The notes beneath the pieces are model-generated. The model did not search any database. It was given only the letters and a program-made list of their open reading frames with translations, and was not told the origin of the DNA. DNA of 19,060 bases, taken from positions 1 through 19,060 of the forward strand of contig JAYUUS010000024.1 in NCBI GenBank assembly GCA_043754435.1, read 5' to 3'. This DNA comes from JANNYA01 sp043754435 (GTDB taxonomy: Bacteria > Pseudomonadota > Gammaproteobacteria > Xanthomonadales > SZUA-5). Below, piece by piece: positions 1 through 6,655 of the stretch. The translations under genes and the position numbers were made by a program. Numbering within the stretch: position 1 is the first letter of the stretch; every line of letters begins with the position of its first letter.

Positions 1-335
1 TCTCGATTGCTTCGGTTATTGGCGTAATGGGCAATGCCGGGCAGAGTAACTACGCCGCTGCTAAGGCCGGGATGATTGGCTTTAGCAAATCGCTGGCGAA
101 AGAAATTGGCAGCCGCGGCATTACCGTCAATGTCGTGGCACCGGGTTTTATCGAAACCGACATGACCTCAGCGATGGGTGCGGAGGCCAAGGACGCATTG
201 GCGAAGCAAATCGCGCTGGGGCGTTTGGGTGCCGCCGCTGATATCGCCAACGCCGTGGCATTTCTAGCCAGTGACGAGGCCAGCTATATCACCGGCGAAA
301 CGCTGCATGTCAATGGCGGGATGCACATGGTTTGA
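1..335 (+). CDS. fabG: 3-oxoacyl-ACP reductase FabG, C-terminal part
   Basis: This is the 3' end of a short-chain dehydrogenase/reductase; the reading frame enters the window at base 3 without a start. FabG reduces 3-oxoacyl-ACP to 3-hydroxyacyl-ACP with NADPH in cytosolic fatty-acid elongation. Visible are the catalytic Tyr-x-x-x-Lys (NYAAAK, Tyr codon at 51), the motif after it (GITVNVVAPGFIETDMT), and the C-terminal SDR region with FLASDEASYITGE and the ending VNGGMHMV, which is the FabG style of ending. The Rossmann GxxxGxG motif and catalytic Ser lie upstream, outside the window. The stop TGA (333-335) overlaps a possible TTG start of the next gene, which suggests an operon. The usual acpP-fabF genes do not follow, so this may be a FabG paralogue rather than the housekeeping copy. 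Confidence 0.9.
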   Translation, partial: SIASVIGVMGNAGQSNYAAAKAGMIGFSKSLAKEIGSRGITVNVVAPGFIETDMTSAMGAEAKDALAKQIALGRLGAAADIANAVAFLASDEASYITGETLHVNGGMHMV

Positions 336-346
336 GCCGGCCTATC

Positions 347-847
347 ATGCCTACTCTGGCAGTCATCTTATTTAGCTTAATCGTGCTGGGCGGCATGGGG
401 TTTTTGCTGTTTCGACAAATCAAGACCATGCGCACGCAGCAAGCACAGGCAAAACGCGTCTTTCAGCAGCGTTTACTTGCCCCAGACTGGGAACTTTACG
501 CAGCACATCTAGAGCGCGATGTTCCGGATGCGATGAAGCTGCTGTACGTGGAGTTCGCGCTATTGCTTTCGGAGGTGGAAATAACCCTAGAAGGCGGCAT
601 CACCATCACTGAATTTTTCCCCATTGATGCCCAAGCGGTGCTGGATCAAAAGGCATTTCAGCCTGAAAATATGGGCTTTGACTGCTTGCCGTTTGCGACC
701 CTGAGCGGACAAGAGTTATTTTTGCAGCCGGGACGCGCTGTCACAAATAGCGTTTATTTGTTTGATGGCAGCGCAATTGAGGTGGTTTTCGCCGACATTG
801 CAGATTTACTCAATGCGCTACGTCAGCATGCCCAGGGGAACCTCTAG
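347..847 (+). CDS. Membrane-anchored hypothetical protein, possibly SUKH-like
   Basis: I do not recognise this protein with certainty. From the ATG at 347 it has 166 residues. A TTG at 332 overlapping the fabG stop would add five. A single hydrophobic segment (about residues 2-23, PTLAVILFSLIVLGGMGFLL) is followed by positive charges (RQIKTMR), consistent with an N-terminal signal anchor and a soluble domain in the cytoplasm. The soluble part has a late pattern of LPFATLSGQELF, then VYLFDGSAIEVVFADIADLL. That resembles the strand-strand-helix end of SMI1/KNR4 (SUKH) domains, which typically read PFA-x-G-x-(YF), then a strand with a WDH-type turn, then a helix xxFxxFL. This resemblance is from memory and weak. 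It sits 11 bases behind fabG and 71 bases before dnaJ, all co-directional. Confidence 0.75.
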   Translation: MPTLAVILFSLIVLGGMGFLLFRQIKTMRTQQAQAKRVFQQRLLAPDWELYAAHLERDVPDAMKLLYVEFALLLSEVEITLEGGITITEFFPIDAQAVLDQKAFQPENMGFDCLPFATLSGQELFLQPGRAVTNSVYLFDGSAIEVVFADIADLLNALRQHAQGNL

Positions 848-850
848 GTT

Positions 851-898
851 GAAAACGCCGGATTAAGCCCCACGTTGCCCGGCTCGGAACCCGTTTTC
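851..898 (+). promoter_or_regulatory. Inverted repeat in the leader of dnaJ
   Basis: GAAAACG (851-857) pairs with CGTTTTC (892-898), and the adjoining CCGG (858-861) can pair with a CCGG at 888-891 or nearby with a bulge. It lies in the 71-base gap before dnaJ. No T-run follows, so it is not a standard terminator. It could be a leader structure of the dnaJ mRNA. No clear Shine-Dalgarno sequence is seen before the dnaJ ATG. Confidence 0.25.
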
Positions 899-918
899 CA
901 AAATCAATCCTTAAATCA

Positions 919-2046
919 ATGTCAGAAAAACGTGATTACTACGAAGTATTGGGCGTCGAAAAGCGCGTATCCGAAGACGAGCTCAAGAAGGCTTTTCGTC
1001 GGCTTGCCATGAAATACCACCCGGATCGCAACCCGGATGACGCCAGCGCGCAGGAAAAATTCAAAGAAGCCAAAGAAGCGTATGAAGTTTTAAGCGATAC
1101 CTCCAAACGCCAAGCCTATGACCAGTATGGGCACCGCGCGTTTGAAGGCGGCATGGGTGGTGGCGGCGGAGGCGGGTTTTCCGATCTAGGCGACATGTTG
1201 GGCGATATGTTCGGCGATATTTTTGGCGGCTCCAGACGCGGCGGTGCGGCACGGCGCGGTGCTGATCTGCGCTTTTTAATGGATTTAGACTTAGACGAAG
1301 CCGTTAATGGTGTCGAAAAAGAAATCCGCGTGCCGCGCTTGGTCGGTTGTCACCACTGCAACAACTCCGGCAGCAGCGATGGCAAAGTTGATAATTGTAA
1401 AACCTGCGGCGGCCACGGCCGAGTGCGCATTCAAAACGGCATTTTTTCGATGCAGCAGGCCTGCCCAACCTGCGGCGGCGCGGGCAAAACCATTAAAAAC
1501 CCGTGTAAAAACTGCAATGGTCAAGGCCGAGTTCGCGAGGAGAAAAAACTCAGCGTCAAAATCCCAGCTGGCGTGGACACCGGAGATCGCATTCGCTTAA
1601 CCGGTGAAGGGGAAGCCGGCCCAGGTGGTGCTGGCAACGGTGATTTGTACGTCGAAGTCCAGCTAAAACCGCACAGCATTTTCAAACGTGATGGCGATGA
1701 CCTTTATTGCGAAATCCCGGTGCGTATTTCCACCGCCGCATTGGGTGGCGAGTTAAAAGTGCCTACCTTAGGTGGCTCGGCTATCCTCAAAATTCCGGCC
1801 GGCACGCAGACTAATAAAGTGTTCAAATTACGCGGTAAAGGCGTGCGCTCGGTGCGCTCAGATGCCACCGGGGACTTACTGTGCTGCGTGGTTGTCGAAA
1901 CGCCGGTGAATCTCAGTGCGCGCCAGAAAGAGCTGCTAGAAGAGTTCAATGCTACCTTTGAAACCGAAGAAGGCTCTGCCACCAGCCCGCAGGCCAAAGG
2001 TTGGTTTGAAAGCGTTAAAACTTTCTTTGAAAAGCTTGCGAGTTAG
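919..2046 (+). CDS. dnaJ: Chaperone DnaJ (Hsp40)
   Basis: This is the full-length co-chaperone of DnaK (375 residues, the usual DnaJ length). It stimulates DnaK ATPase and delivers unfolded clients in the cytosol. Domains in order: J domain about 5-70 with the essential HPD (34-36); a Gly/Phe-rich linker about 76-110; a zinc-finger region 144-205 with four Cys pairs (C144/C147, C160/C163, C182/C185, C196/C199); a C-terminal substrate-binding and dimerisation domain to 375. Repeats two to four match CxxCxGxG (CKTCGGHG, CPTCGGAG, CKNCNGQG). The first is CHHCNNSG, which keeps both cysteines and the last Gly but has Asn in place of the first Gly. The start is the ATG at 919, matching the family N-terminus (MSEKRDYYEVLGV). 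dnaK and grpE are not adjacent, unlike the common dnaK-dnaJ order. Confidence 0.98.
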   Translation: MSEKRDYYEVLGVEKRVSEDELKKAFRRLAMKYHPDRNPDDASAQEKFKEAKEAYEVLSDTSKRQAYDQYGHRAFEGGMGGGGGGGFSDLGDMLGDMFGDIFGGSRRGGAARRGADLRFLMDLDLDEAVNGVEKEIRVPRLVGCHHCNNSGSSDGKVDNCKTCGGHGRVRIQNGIFSMQQACPTCGGAGKTIKNPCKNCNGQGRVREEKKLSVKIPAGVDTGDRIRLTGEGEAGPGGAGNGDLYVEVQLKPHSIFKRDGDDLYCEIPVRISTAALGGELKVPTLGGSAILKIPAGTQTNKVFKLRGKGVRSVRSDATGDLLCCVVVETPVNLSARQKELLEEFNATFETEEGSATSPQAKGWFESVKTFFEKLAS

Positions 2047-2054
2047 CGGGATTA

Positions 2055-2089
2055 ATTGCGGTTCTAAATGAATCATTGCGGCTCTAAAT
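2055..2089 (+). repeat. Two imperfect 15-base direct repeats
   Basis: ATTGCGGTTCTAAAT (2055-2069) and ATTGCGGCTCTAAAT (2075-2089) differ at one base and are spaced exactly 20 bases apart. They fill most of the 59-base gap between the dnaJ stop and the DUF4166 start. A 20-base period is about two helical turns, which would suit a dimeric DNA-binding protein, but a local duplication is equally possible. Confidence 0.5.
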
Positions 2090-2105
2090 CAACAAAGAAG
2101 GCGCC

Positions 2106-2630
2106 ATGAAGCTGTTCCCGAGCGTGCTCGCAAGCAGTTTCGATGCCCTACCCGCGCCGGTCAAATTGGCGCATGGCGGCAACTCCGTGCGCCTGCAGGG
2201 TGTCAGCAGCATCACCCGAGGAAGCGGTTTACTCAGCCGCATCTGCGCTTTTTTTGCCCGCTTGCCGCCCGCGCAGGCTAACGTCGAAACGCAGGTCGAT
2301 ATTGAGGTTAAAGCGGACGGCAGCGAGTGCTGGCATAGGCGTTTTGGTCAAGCGCGCATGCCCAGCATATTGAGCCTGGGGCCTGAAGGCTTGCTGCGCG
2401 AACGCTTAGGCGCGGTGCGATTCGATTTTTTACTCACACCCGATTTGCACGGCTTTCGCTGGCAAGTGAAACACGTTGCGGTGTTGGGCCTGGCATTGCC
2501 GGCACAATGGTTTAGCGAAGTCCAGGCTTACAGTTACTCTGAAGCCGATAACTATCGCTTTTTTGTTCACGCACAAATTCCGCTCGCTGGGCTTTTGGTA
2601 CGTTATGAGGGGTGCCTAGCACCGATCTGA
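2106..2630 (+). CDS. DUF4166 domain-containing protein
   Basis: The 174-residue protein matches my recollection of the DUF4166 family: an opening of FDALPAPVKLAHGG, then GSGLLSRICAFFARLPPAQ, the charged strand ECWHRRFG, a segment LLRERLGAVRFDFLL, and an ending of IPLAGLLVRYEGCLAP. The family has no established biochemical function. In other genomes the domain is also found fused to or beside Rossmann-type proteins. No signal peptide is obvious. The start ATG at 2106 is preceded by AAGAAGG at 2096-2102, a good ribosome site, and follows dnaJ by 59 bases on the same strand. It is probably cytoplasmic. Confidence 0.82.
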   Translation: MKLFPSVLASSFDALPAPVKLAHGGNSVRLQGVSSITRGSGLLSRICAFFARLPPAQANVETQVDIEVKADGSECWHRRFGQARMPSILSLGPEGLLRERLGAVRFDFLLTPDLHGFRWQVKHVAVLGLALPAQWFSEVQAYSYSEADNYRFFVHAQIPLAGLLVRYEGCLAPI

Positions 2631-2668
2631 CCTGGATAATTGATAAGAGCCTGTGTCTCGCTTAGCCT

Positions 2669-2690
2669 TTTGTAGGCTTAGGCCTACAAA
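2669..2690 (+). promoter_or_regulatory. Perfect 9-bp inverted repeat upstream of the Crp/Fnr gene
   Basis: TTTGTAGGC (2669-2677), a 4-base loop TTAG, and GCCTACAAA (2682-2690) form a perfect hairpin between the DUF4166 gene and the Crp/Fnr-type regulator. It has no T-run on its 3' side, so a plus-strand terminator is not convincing. It lies 79 bases before the regulator ATG, in the promoter zone, so an operator, perhaps autoregulatory, is a reasonable inference. Confidence 0.45.
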
Positions 2691-2769
2691 CTAAATAGCG
2701 TTGCGCCGATATTTCCAAGTGCAGCTTTACTAGAAGATGCGGGCTCATTAAGTCAACTGTGGAACCGTC

Positions 2770-3594
2770 ATGAATACGACAACGCTGAATTTCTCAAACT
2801 TAAGCACATCGAAATCCGATTCTTCGATCCGCCGGGACACCTATGCGTATGCGCCTTCTTCTGCGGCTACATTTGCCAAGGCAAATCAATTAATTGCAGC
2901 GCTATCAGACAAACAATGGCTAAACTGGCAAGTTAATTTAGAACCCGTTGATTTAGCGCGTGGTCAAATTTTGTATGAATGCGCCGGTGCCGTTAAACAC
3001 ATATATTTTCCTACAACCGCGATCGTCTCGTTAATGTGCGGCAGTATGGAAGGCGGGTCTTATGAAATTGCTTTAGTTGGGAACGATGGCGCGGTCGGAA
3101 TTTCAACCTTCATGGGCGAAGATACCGTGGCGCATTCTGCCATCGTGCAGAGCGAAGGCCTCGGCTTTCGTCTGAAAGCGAGTTTGATGAAATCTGCATT
3201 TGATCAATCTAAAGATGTACAGCTTTTAATGCTGCGCTATACCCAGTCACTGATTGCTCAAATTTCGCAAACTGCCGTGAGTAGTCGTTACCATTCCATT
3301 GAGCAACAGCTATCGCGTCGCCTATTGATGGGGCAAGACCGCTTAGGTACTGATGAGTTAAAGTTGACGCAAGAAATGCTCGGCAATTTACTTGGCGTAC
3401 GACGTGAAACCGTGACAGAAGCCGCCACAAAATTACAAGATGCCGGACTAATTCAATACTCACGTGGGCGGATTATTATTAAAGACCGTAATGGGTTAGA
3501 AAGACGTTGTAAAGAGTTCTATACCTCTATGCGGCGTGAATTGGGAGCTTCCAAGCCAGCACAATATTTTTCGCCTACTGCCGCTAACAGATGA
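2770..3594 (+). CDS. Crp/Fnr family transcriptional regulator
   Basis: This is a cytoplasmic DNA-binding regulator of 274 residues. An N-terminal extension (1-35, Ser/Thr-rich) precedes a cyclic-nucleotide-binding-like beta barrel (about 45-165), including GQILYECAGAVKHIYFP and the GNDGAVGISTFMG turn. A winged helix-turn-helix of the Crp type follows (about 196-240: LTQEMLGNLLGVRRETVTEA, then LIQYSRGRIII). The phosphate-binding-cassette residues of true cAMP receptors (RxSA-type) are not evident, and no FNR-style cysteine cluster is seen. The ligand is therefore unknown. Relatives of this subgroup (GNDGAVG... SRYHSIEQQL...) are common single-gene regulators in alpha- and betaproteobacteria. 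It stands alone, with a long upstream gap holding an inverted repeat and a receiver-domain gene about 109 bases downstream. Confidence 0.93.
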   Translation: MNTTTLNFSNLSTSKSDSSIRRDTYAYAPSSAATFAKANQLIAALSDKQWLNWQVNLEPVDLARGQILYECAGAVKHIYFPTTAIVSLMCGSMEGGSYEIALVGNDGAVGISTFMGEDTVAHSAIVQSEGLGFRLKASLMKSAFDQSKDVQLLMLRYTQSLIAQISQTAVSSRYHSIEQQLSRRLLMGQDRLGTDELKLTQEMLGNLLGVRRETVTEAATKLQDAGLIQYSRGRIIIKDRNGLERRCKEFYTSMRRELGASKPAQYFSPTAANR

Positions 3595-3624
3595 GGATGA
3601 TGATAAGAGCAAATAAAAAATTAA

Positions 3625-3647
3625 CAATATTAAGCTTAATTATATTG
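3625..3647 (+). promoter_or_regulatory. AT-rich palindrome upstream of the receiver-domain gene
   Basis: ATTAAGCTTAAT (3629-3640) is a perfect 12-base palindrome. It lies inside a wider imperfect one with arms CAATA (3625-3629) and TATTG (3643-3647). It lies in the 109-base gap between the Crp/Fnr-type regulator and the receiver protein, about 60 bases before the latter's start. The position fits an operator. A protein cannot be assigned. Confidence 0.35.
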
Positions 3648-3703
3648 ACTCGCGAGAGCGAAGCGTTTGCGGCGACGGCACGCTAATTTAAGTGAACACC
3701 TGT

Positions 3704-4102
3704 ATGAAAACATTTGTTGTCGAAGACAGTGAGGTCATCCTGAAAAATTTGGTAACCACACTAGAAGAACTTACAGCCGTCAAAGTCGTCGGTAGCGCAT
3801 CCGATGCGGCCGGTGCAATTGCTTGGCTGGCGCAGTCAAAAAATATTTTTGAATTGGTTATTATTGATATTTTTCTGAAATCCAGCTCGGGTATTACTGT
3901 TTTAAAATCCATTATGGAACTTTCAATTCAGGCCAAGCGAGTAGTATTAACCAACTATTGCACGCCGGAAATGCGGGTGCGTTGCGCTGAGCTGGGTGCT
4001 CATCGCGTATTTGATAAATCCAATCAAATTGACGATCTAGTGGAATATTGTATGCAGCTGCAGAGGGAAAAAGACCTCCTCAATAACCAAACAAAACACT
4101 AA
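3704..4102 (+). CDS. Stand-alone response-regulator receiver domain protein
   Basis: From the ATG at 3704 (a GTG at 3692 would add four residues) this is a 132-residue protein that consists of one CheY-like receiver domain. The phosphoacceptor set is complete: acidic pair E7/D8 (FVVEDSE), phosphorylated D55 (LVIIDIF), switch T83 (VVLTNY) and K105 (FDKS). The last 25 residues (LVEYCMQLQREKDLLNNQ) form a charged helix with no DNA-binding or enzymatic output domain. It could be a phosphate shuttle or sink, or it could act by protein contact. No histidine kinase gene is nearby, so its partner is encoded elsewhere. It is convergent with the NarL-type regulator after it. Confidence 0.92.
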   Translation: MKTFVVEDSEVILKNLVTTLEELTAVKVVGSASDAAGAIAWLAQSKNIFELVIIDIFLKSSSGITVLKSIMELSIQAKRVVLTNYCTPEMRVRCAELGAHRVFDKSNQIDDLVEYCMQLQREKDLLNNQTKH

Positions 4103-4166
4103 TTTAATGAAATTTGCTAACAATTAATTAGCCATAGTTTAATTTCTATGCGATATTCTCAGGCAC

Positions 4167-4802
4167 TTAGTTTATTAAACCATTTTTCATTGCGTAATAA
4201 GTTAGGTCACTATTGGACTCTAAGCACATTTTTTCCATTATCCGGGCGCGATAGGTAGAAATCGTTTTAGCGCTCAAGCAAATATTTTGCGCAATCTGTG
4301 CAATTGCTTGGCCTTTAGCCAAGTGCAAAAAAACTTGAAATTCGCGTTCGGAGAGTTGTTCATGTCCTAGCGTCTTCTTGTTTCCCCCTAGCAAGCCCTC
4401 GGCAAGCTCCTGTGCAACCGCCCGGGATATATATCGCCGCCCACCGGCCACGGTGCGAATTGCTTCGACGATATCAGCGGGGTCACAATCCTTCGCCAAA
4501 TAGCCAGCAGCACCTTGACGAATTAAGGTGGTCGCGTATTGCTGTTCTGGAAAACCACTTATCATCAACACGGCTATGCTCGGGGTACGTGCCTTGATGG
4601 CGGCCAGCGTGTCGACGCCATTTTGATCTGGCAACGAAATATCAAGCAAAATCACGTCAACAATATTCTGGCGCGCGATTTCGACCGCTTCACGACCCGT
4701 TGCCACCACTGTAACAACCTCGATATCCAATTCATCAGCAAGCAGATGCTTCAAACCCGCCCGCACCACGGCGTGGTCATCAACAATTGCGACTCGAATC
4801 AT
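4167..4802 (-). CDS. NarL/LuxR-type response regulator
   Basis: This is a 211-residue two-component transcription regulator. Receiver domain about 1-120: acidic residues D8/D9 (IVDDH), phosphoacceptor D54 (ILLDISLPD), switch S82 (MISGF) and K104 (LAKD). C-terminal LuxR helix-turn-helix about 147-208: QLSEREFQVFLHLAKG and then SAKTISTYRARIMEKM. The overall arrangement is like GacA/UvrY and NarL. The start ATG at 4802 matches the family N-terminus (MIRVAIVDDH). No sensor kinase lies in the window. It is divergent from the copper chaperone gene with about 109 bases between starts, and it converges on the stand-alone receiver gene. Its target genes cannot be read from this sequence. Confidence 0.95.
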   Translation of the reverse strand: MIRVAIVDDHAVVRAGLKHLLADELDIEVVTVVATGREAVEIARQNIVDVILLDISLPDQNGVDTLAAIKARTPSIAVLMISGFPEQQYATTLIRQGAAGYLAKDCDPADIVEAIRTVAGGRRYISRAVAQELAEGLLGGNKKTLGHEQLSEREFQVFLHLAKGQAIAQIAQNICLSAKTISTYRARIMEKMCLESNSDLTYYAMKNGLIN

Positions 4803-4911
4803 CTGCGTTCCCTAAATATGCTTGTATGATCGCAGTTTACTTTGAAAACATCCGTCACGTGTTTCCATGTTAGTCCTGCGGCTAACATTAGTCTTTTTGG
4901 AATTATTGTCG
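4803..4911. promoter_or_regulatory. Divergent intergenic region, response regulator / PCu(A)C
   Basis: The 109 bases between the divergent starts of the NarL-type regulator (minus) and the copper chaperone (plus) must hold the promoters for both. The DNA is AT-rich, but I cannot define -35/-10 boxes or an operator with confidence. A longer reading of the chaperone frame could begin at 4867, but the signal peptide is natural only from 4912. Confidence 0.4.
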
Positions 4912-5400
4912 ATGAAATTCCCTATTAACTTTTTAAGGCCGCGTATTTTTCGCACTTTTGTCGTGATGGCGCTAACAATCTGGGCGGCACTGATGAGCAT
5001 TGCCAGCAGCCAAGCACACGACTTCAGTGTTGGCAATGTGACCATAGTTCATCCTTGGGCGCGTGCCACTGCGCCTGCCGCGCAAATGGGCGTGGTCTAT
5101 TTCAGTATCAAAAATGCGGCGGCAAAGGGCGATACCTTGCTCAGCGTGACGGTAGGCAGCTCAATTGCCAAGCGCGCGTCGCTGCATGAAATGTCAATGG
5201 ATGCCAAAGGTCTGATGCACATGGCCGAACTCAAAGATGGACTCGCTGTGGCTGCGAAAACAGAGGTCAAATTTGCGCCTGGCGGGTATCACGTGATGTT
5301 AGAAGGCTTGACCAGGCCGTTAGTCGCTCGCCAAGAATTTGGCATGACCATGCGGTTTGCAAAAGCGGGCGCTGTGTCGGTGATTGTGCTGGTCGAATAA
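4912..5400 (+). CDS. Periplasmic copper chaperone, PCu(A)C family
   Basis: From the ATG at 4912 this is a 162-residue exported protein. The first 36 residues are a signal peptide: positive start (KFPINFLRPRIFR), hydrophobic core (VVMALTIWAALMSIA) and a likely cleavage after SSQA. The mature domain has the family copper-site pattern: H92-x-M94, a downstream methionine at M104 and H127-x-M129 (LHEM, LMHM, GGYHVML). The family binds Cu(I) in the periplasm and helps load the CuA centre of cytochrome c oxidase. The frame is open to an ATG at 4867, but that extension puts hydrophobic residues before the signal peptide and is less likely. Usual partners (SCO-like protein, TonB receptor) are not adjacent. 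Confidence 0.93.
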   Translation: MKFPINFLRPRIFRTFVVMALTIWAALMSIASSQAHDFSVGNVTIVHPWARATAPAAQMGVVYFSIKNAAAKGDTLLSVTVGSSIAKRASLHEMSMDAKGLMHMAELKDGLAVAAKTEVKFAPGGYHVMLEGLTRPLVARQEFGMTMRFAKAGAVSVIVLVE

Positions 5401-5402
5401 TT

Positions 5403-5475
5403 TGCGAACTGGGTGCGGAACTAAGTTAAGCGCGCACGACTCATTGCGCAATTCCTAAAACTGCGAACTTGGTGC
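5403..5475 (+). repeat. 14-base imperfect direct repeat around the gap before the permease gene
   Basis: TGCGAACTGGGTGC (5403-5416) lies just after the copper chaperone stop. TGCGAACTTGGTGC (5462-5475) lies 59 bases further on and differs by one base. The second copy contains the TTG (5469) and GTG (5472) codons that could start the next open frame. The repeat makes those two starts doubtful and favours the ATG at 5550. Confidence 0.45.
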
Positions 5476-5549
5476 AAGCTGAAAAACAACTCCGACGCAC
5501 GCGCGACGGCAATCAAACATTAATAGGAGTAGATAGTTTAGCTGCAGCA

Positions 5550-6653
5550 ATGCAGCTAGAAAACCTAATCTCTAGGCTGCGCAAACAAAGCTCTGTGCTG
5601 GCGGTGCATGCAAGTTTGTTCTTAGCGATCACTTTGCTGTTGCTCTGGCAAGTCAAATTGAGCCGTTTGGCAACGCCAACGTGGCTGCTTGGCTTTGAGC
5701 TGCATGTGAGCACGGCCCTGGTATTGCTTGTGCTCGGCTCAATTTGCCTACGTTTTAACCGGGGCGTTATCGCCTTACAGGGCGATTGGCTTGCAGTACA
5801 GCCGATTGCATTGGTGCAACGTATCGACTGGCTGCGTGCTCAGATTGCCGCCCGCACGGTGTTAGATTTGGGTGTTTGCGCGGCGTTGGCGGCTTTGCTC
5901 GGCCTAAATTACGGCCTTGGCGTGCTCATTTTCGGTGCCGGTTTAAGCCTCATCACGCTGATCTTGCTGCCGTATTGGCAAACTGCATGGCAAAGGAAAA
6001 ATGCCCGGCACGCAGCGCTCAGTCGGCACAATAGCAGTCTCAAAGGCGACAGAATTCGAGCCGCAAATCTTAGCTCCAATGCCGCACCTTTTAACGCATG
6101 GTTTACCAGTGCGATTCCACGCCTATCAAGGTTGCGCTGGTGGTGGTTAATCCCGCTATTGGCACTACCGATGGGCAGTAACGTTCTGCTGATCGCCGCC
6201 ATATTTGCCGGTTTTCTTGCGCTGACATGCTTTGTCGCAGTTTGCAATGCACTGTCGACTGCTATGGCGGAGATCTCTAACTTGACGCATACCACACCGC
6301 TCCGGCCTGCCCTGCTCTACCGTGCGGCACTGATTTTTGCGGCTCAAGGCGCACTGATTGTTGCGCTGATGGCGACTGCGCTGGTGCTATCGCCAGCCCC
6401 GCTCAGTATCGCTGTGCTGCTGACAGCTGTTGGGCTGTTGCTGCTGACGACGGCGCTGCATTTTGGCTTTGGCTATCGGCTAGAACCAAAAAACAGCGCC
6501 GCGAGAAACCGCGCCAGCCTATTGATCGCGGTTATGTTGGGCTTAACCGCAAAAAGCATGCCGCTGCTGCTTCCGGTTGCTTGCACCGTACTTTGGTTTT
6601 GGCTGTATCGACGCGGCGTTCGCCACAACCTTACGCATTTGGATACCCATTAA
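5550..6653 (+). CDS. Polytopic membrane protein, probable ABC transporter permease
   Basis: Starting at the ATG at 5550 the protein has 367 residues. The frame is open up to TTG/GTG codons at 5469/5472, which would add 27 or 26 residues. It is very hydrophobic, with roughly eight to ten membrane spans: one about HASLFLAITLLLLW near the N-terminus, a pair around LLGLNYGLGVLIFG and SLITLILLPYW, a pair around WLIPLLALP and LLIAAIFAGFLAL, and several in the last 110 residues. A positively charged loop (WQRKNARHAALSRH) sits in the middle. I do not recognise a named family. The next gene, two bases after the stop, is an ABC ATPase without its own membrane domain, so this is inferred to be its permease. 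The substrate is unknown. Confidence 0.72.
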   Translation: MQLENLISRLRKQSSVLAVHASLFLAITLLLLWQVKLSRLATPTWLLGFELHVSTALVLLVLGSICLRFNRGVIALQGDWLAVQPIALVQRIDWLRAQIAARTVLDLGVCAALAALLGLNYGLGVLIFGAGLSLITLILLPYWQTAWQRKNARHAALSRHNSSLKGDRIRAANLSSNAAPFNAWFTSAIPRLSRLRWWWLIPLLALPMGSNVLLIAAIFAGFLALTCFVAVCNALSTAMAEISNLTHTTPLRPALLYRAALIFAAQGALIVALMATALVLSPAPLSIAVLLTAVGLLLLTTALHFGFGYRLEPKNSAARNRASLLIAVMLGLTAKSMPLLLPVACTVLWFWLYRRGVRHNLTHLDTH

Positions 6654-6655
6654 AT

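Noticed and set aside
1307..1600. Second plus-strand frame inside dnaJ
   Set aside because: It lies within the zinc-finger part of dnaJ in another frame and has low-complexity Ala/Lys content.
2106..2630. Frame-2 ORF at 2143-2373 as a separate small gene
   Set aside because: It is nested in the DUF4166 gene and shows Arg/Ala/Ser-rich shadow composition.
2669..2690. Rho-independent terminator after the DUF4166 gene
   Set aside because: The stem is perfect, but no T-run follows on the plus strand, and the stem is only moderately GC-rich.
5469..5549. TTG/GTG start of the permease at 5469/5472
   Set aside because: These codons lie inside a direct repeat without a ribosome site, and the added residues are polar and unlike a membrane-protein start. 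The ATG at 5550 is preferred but not proven.
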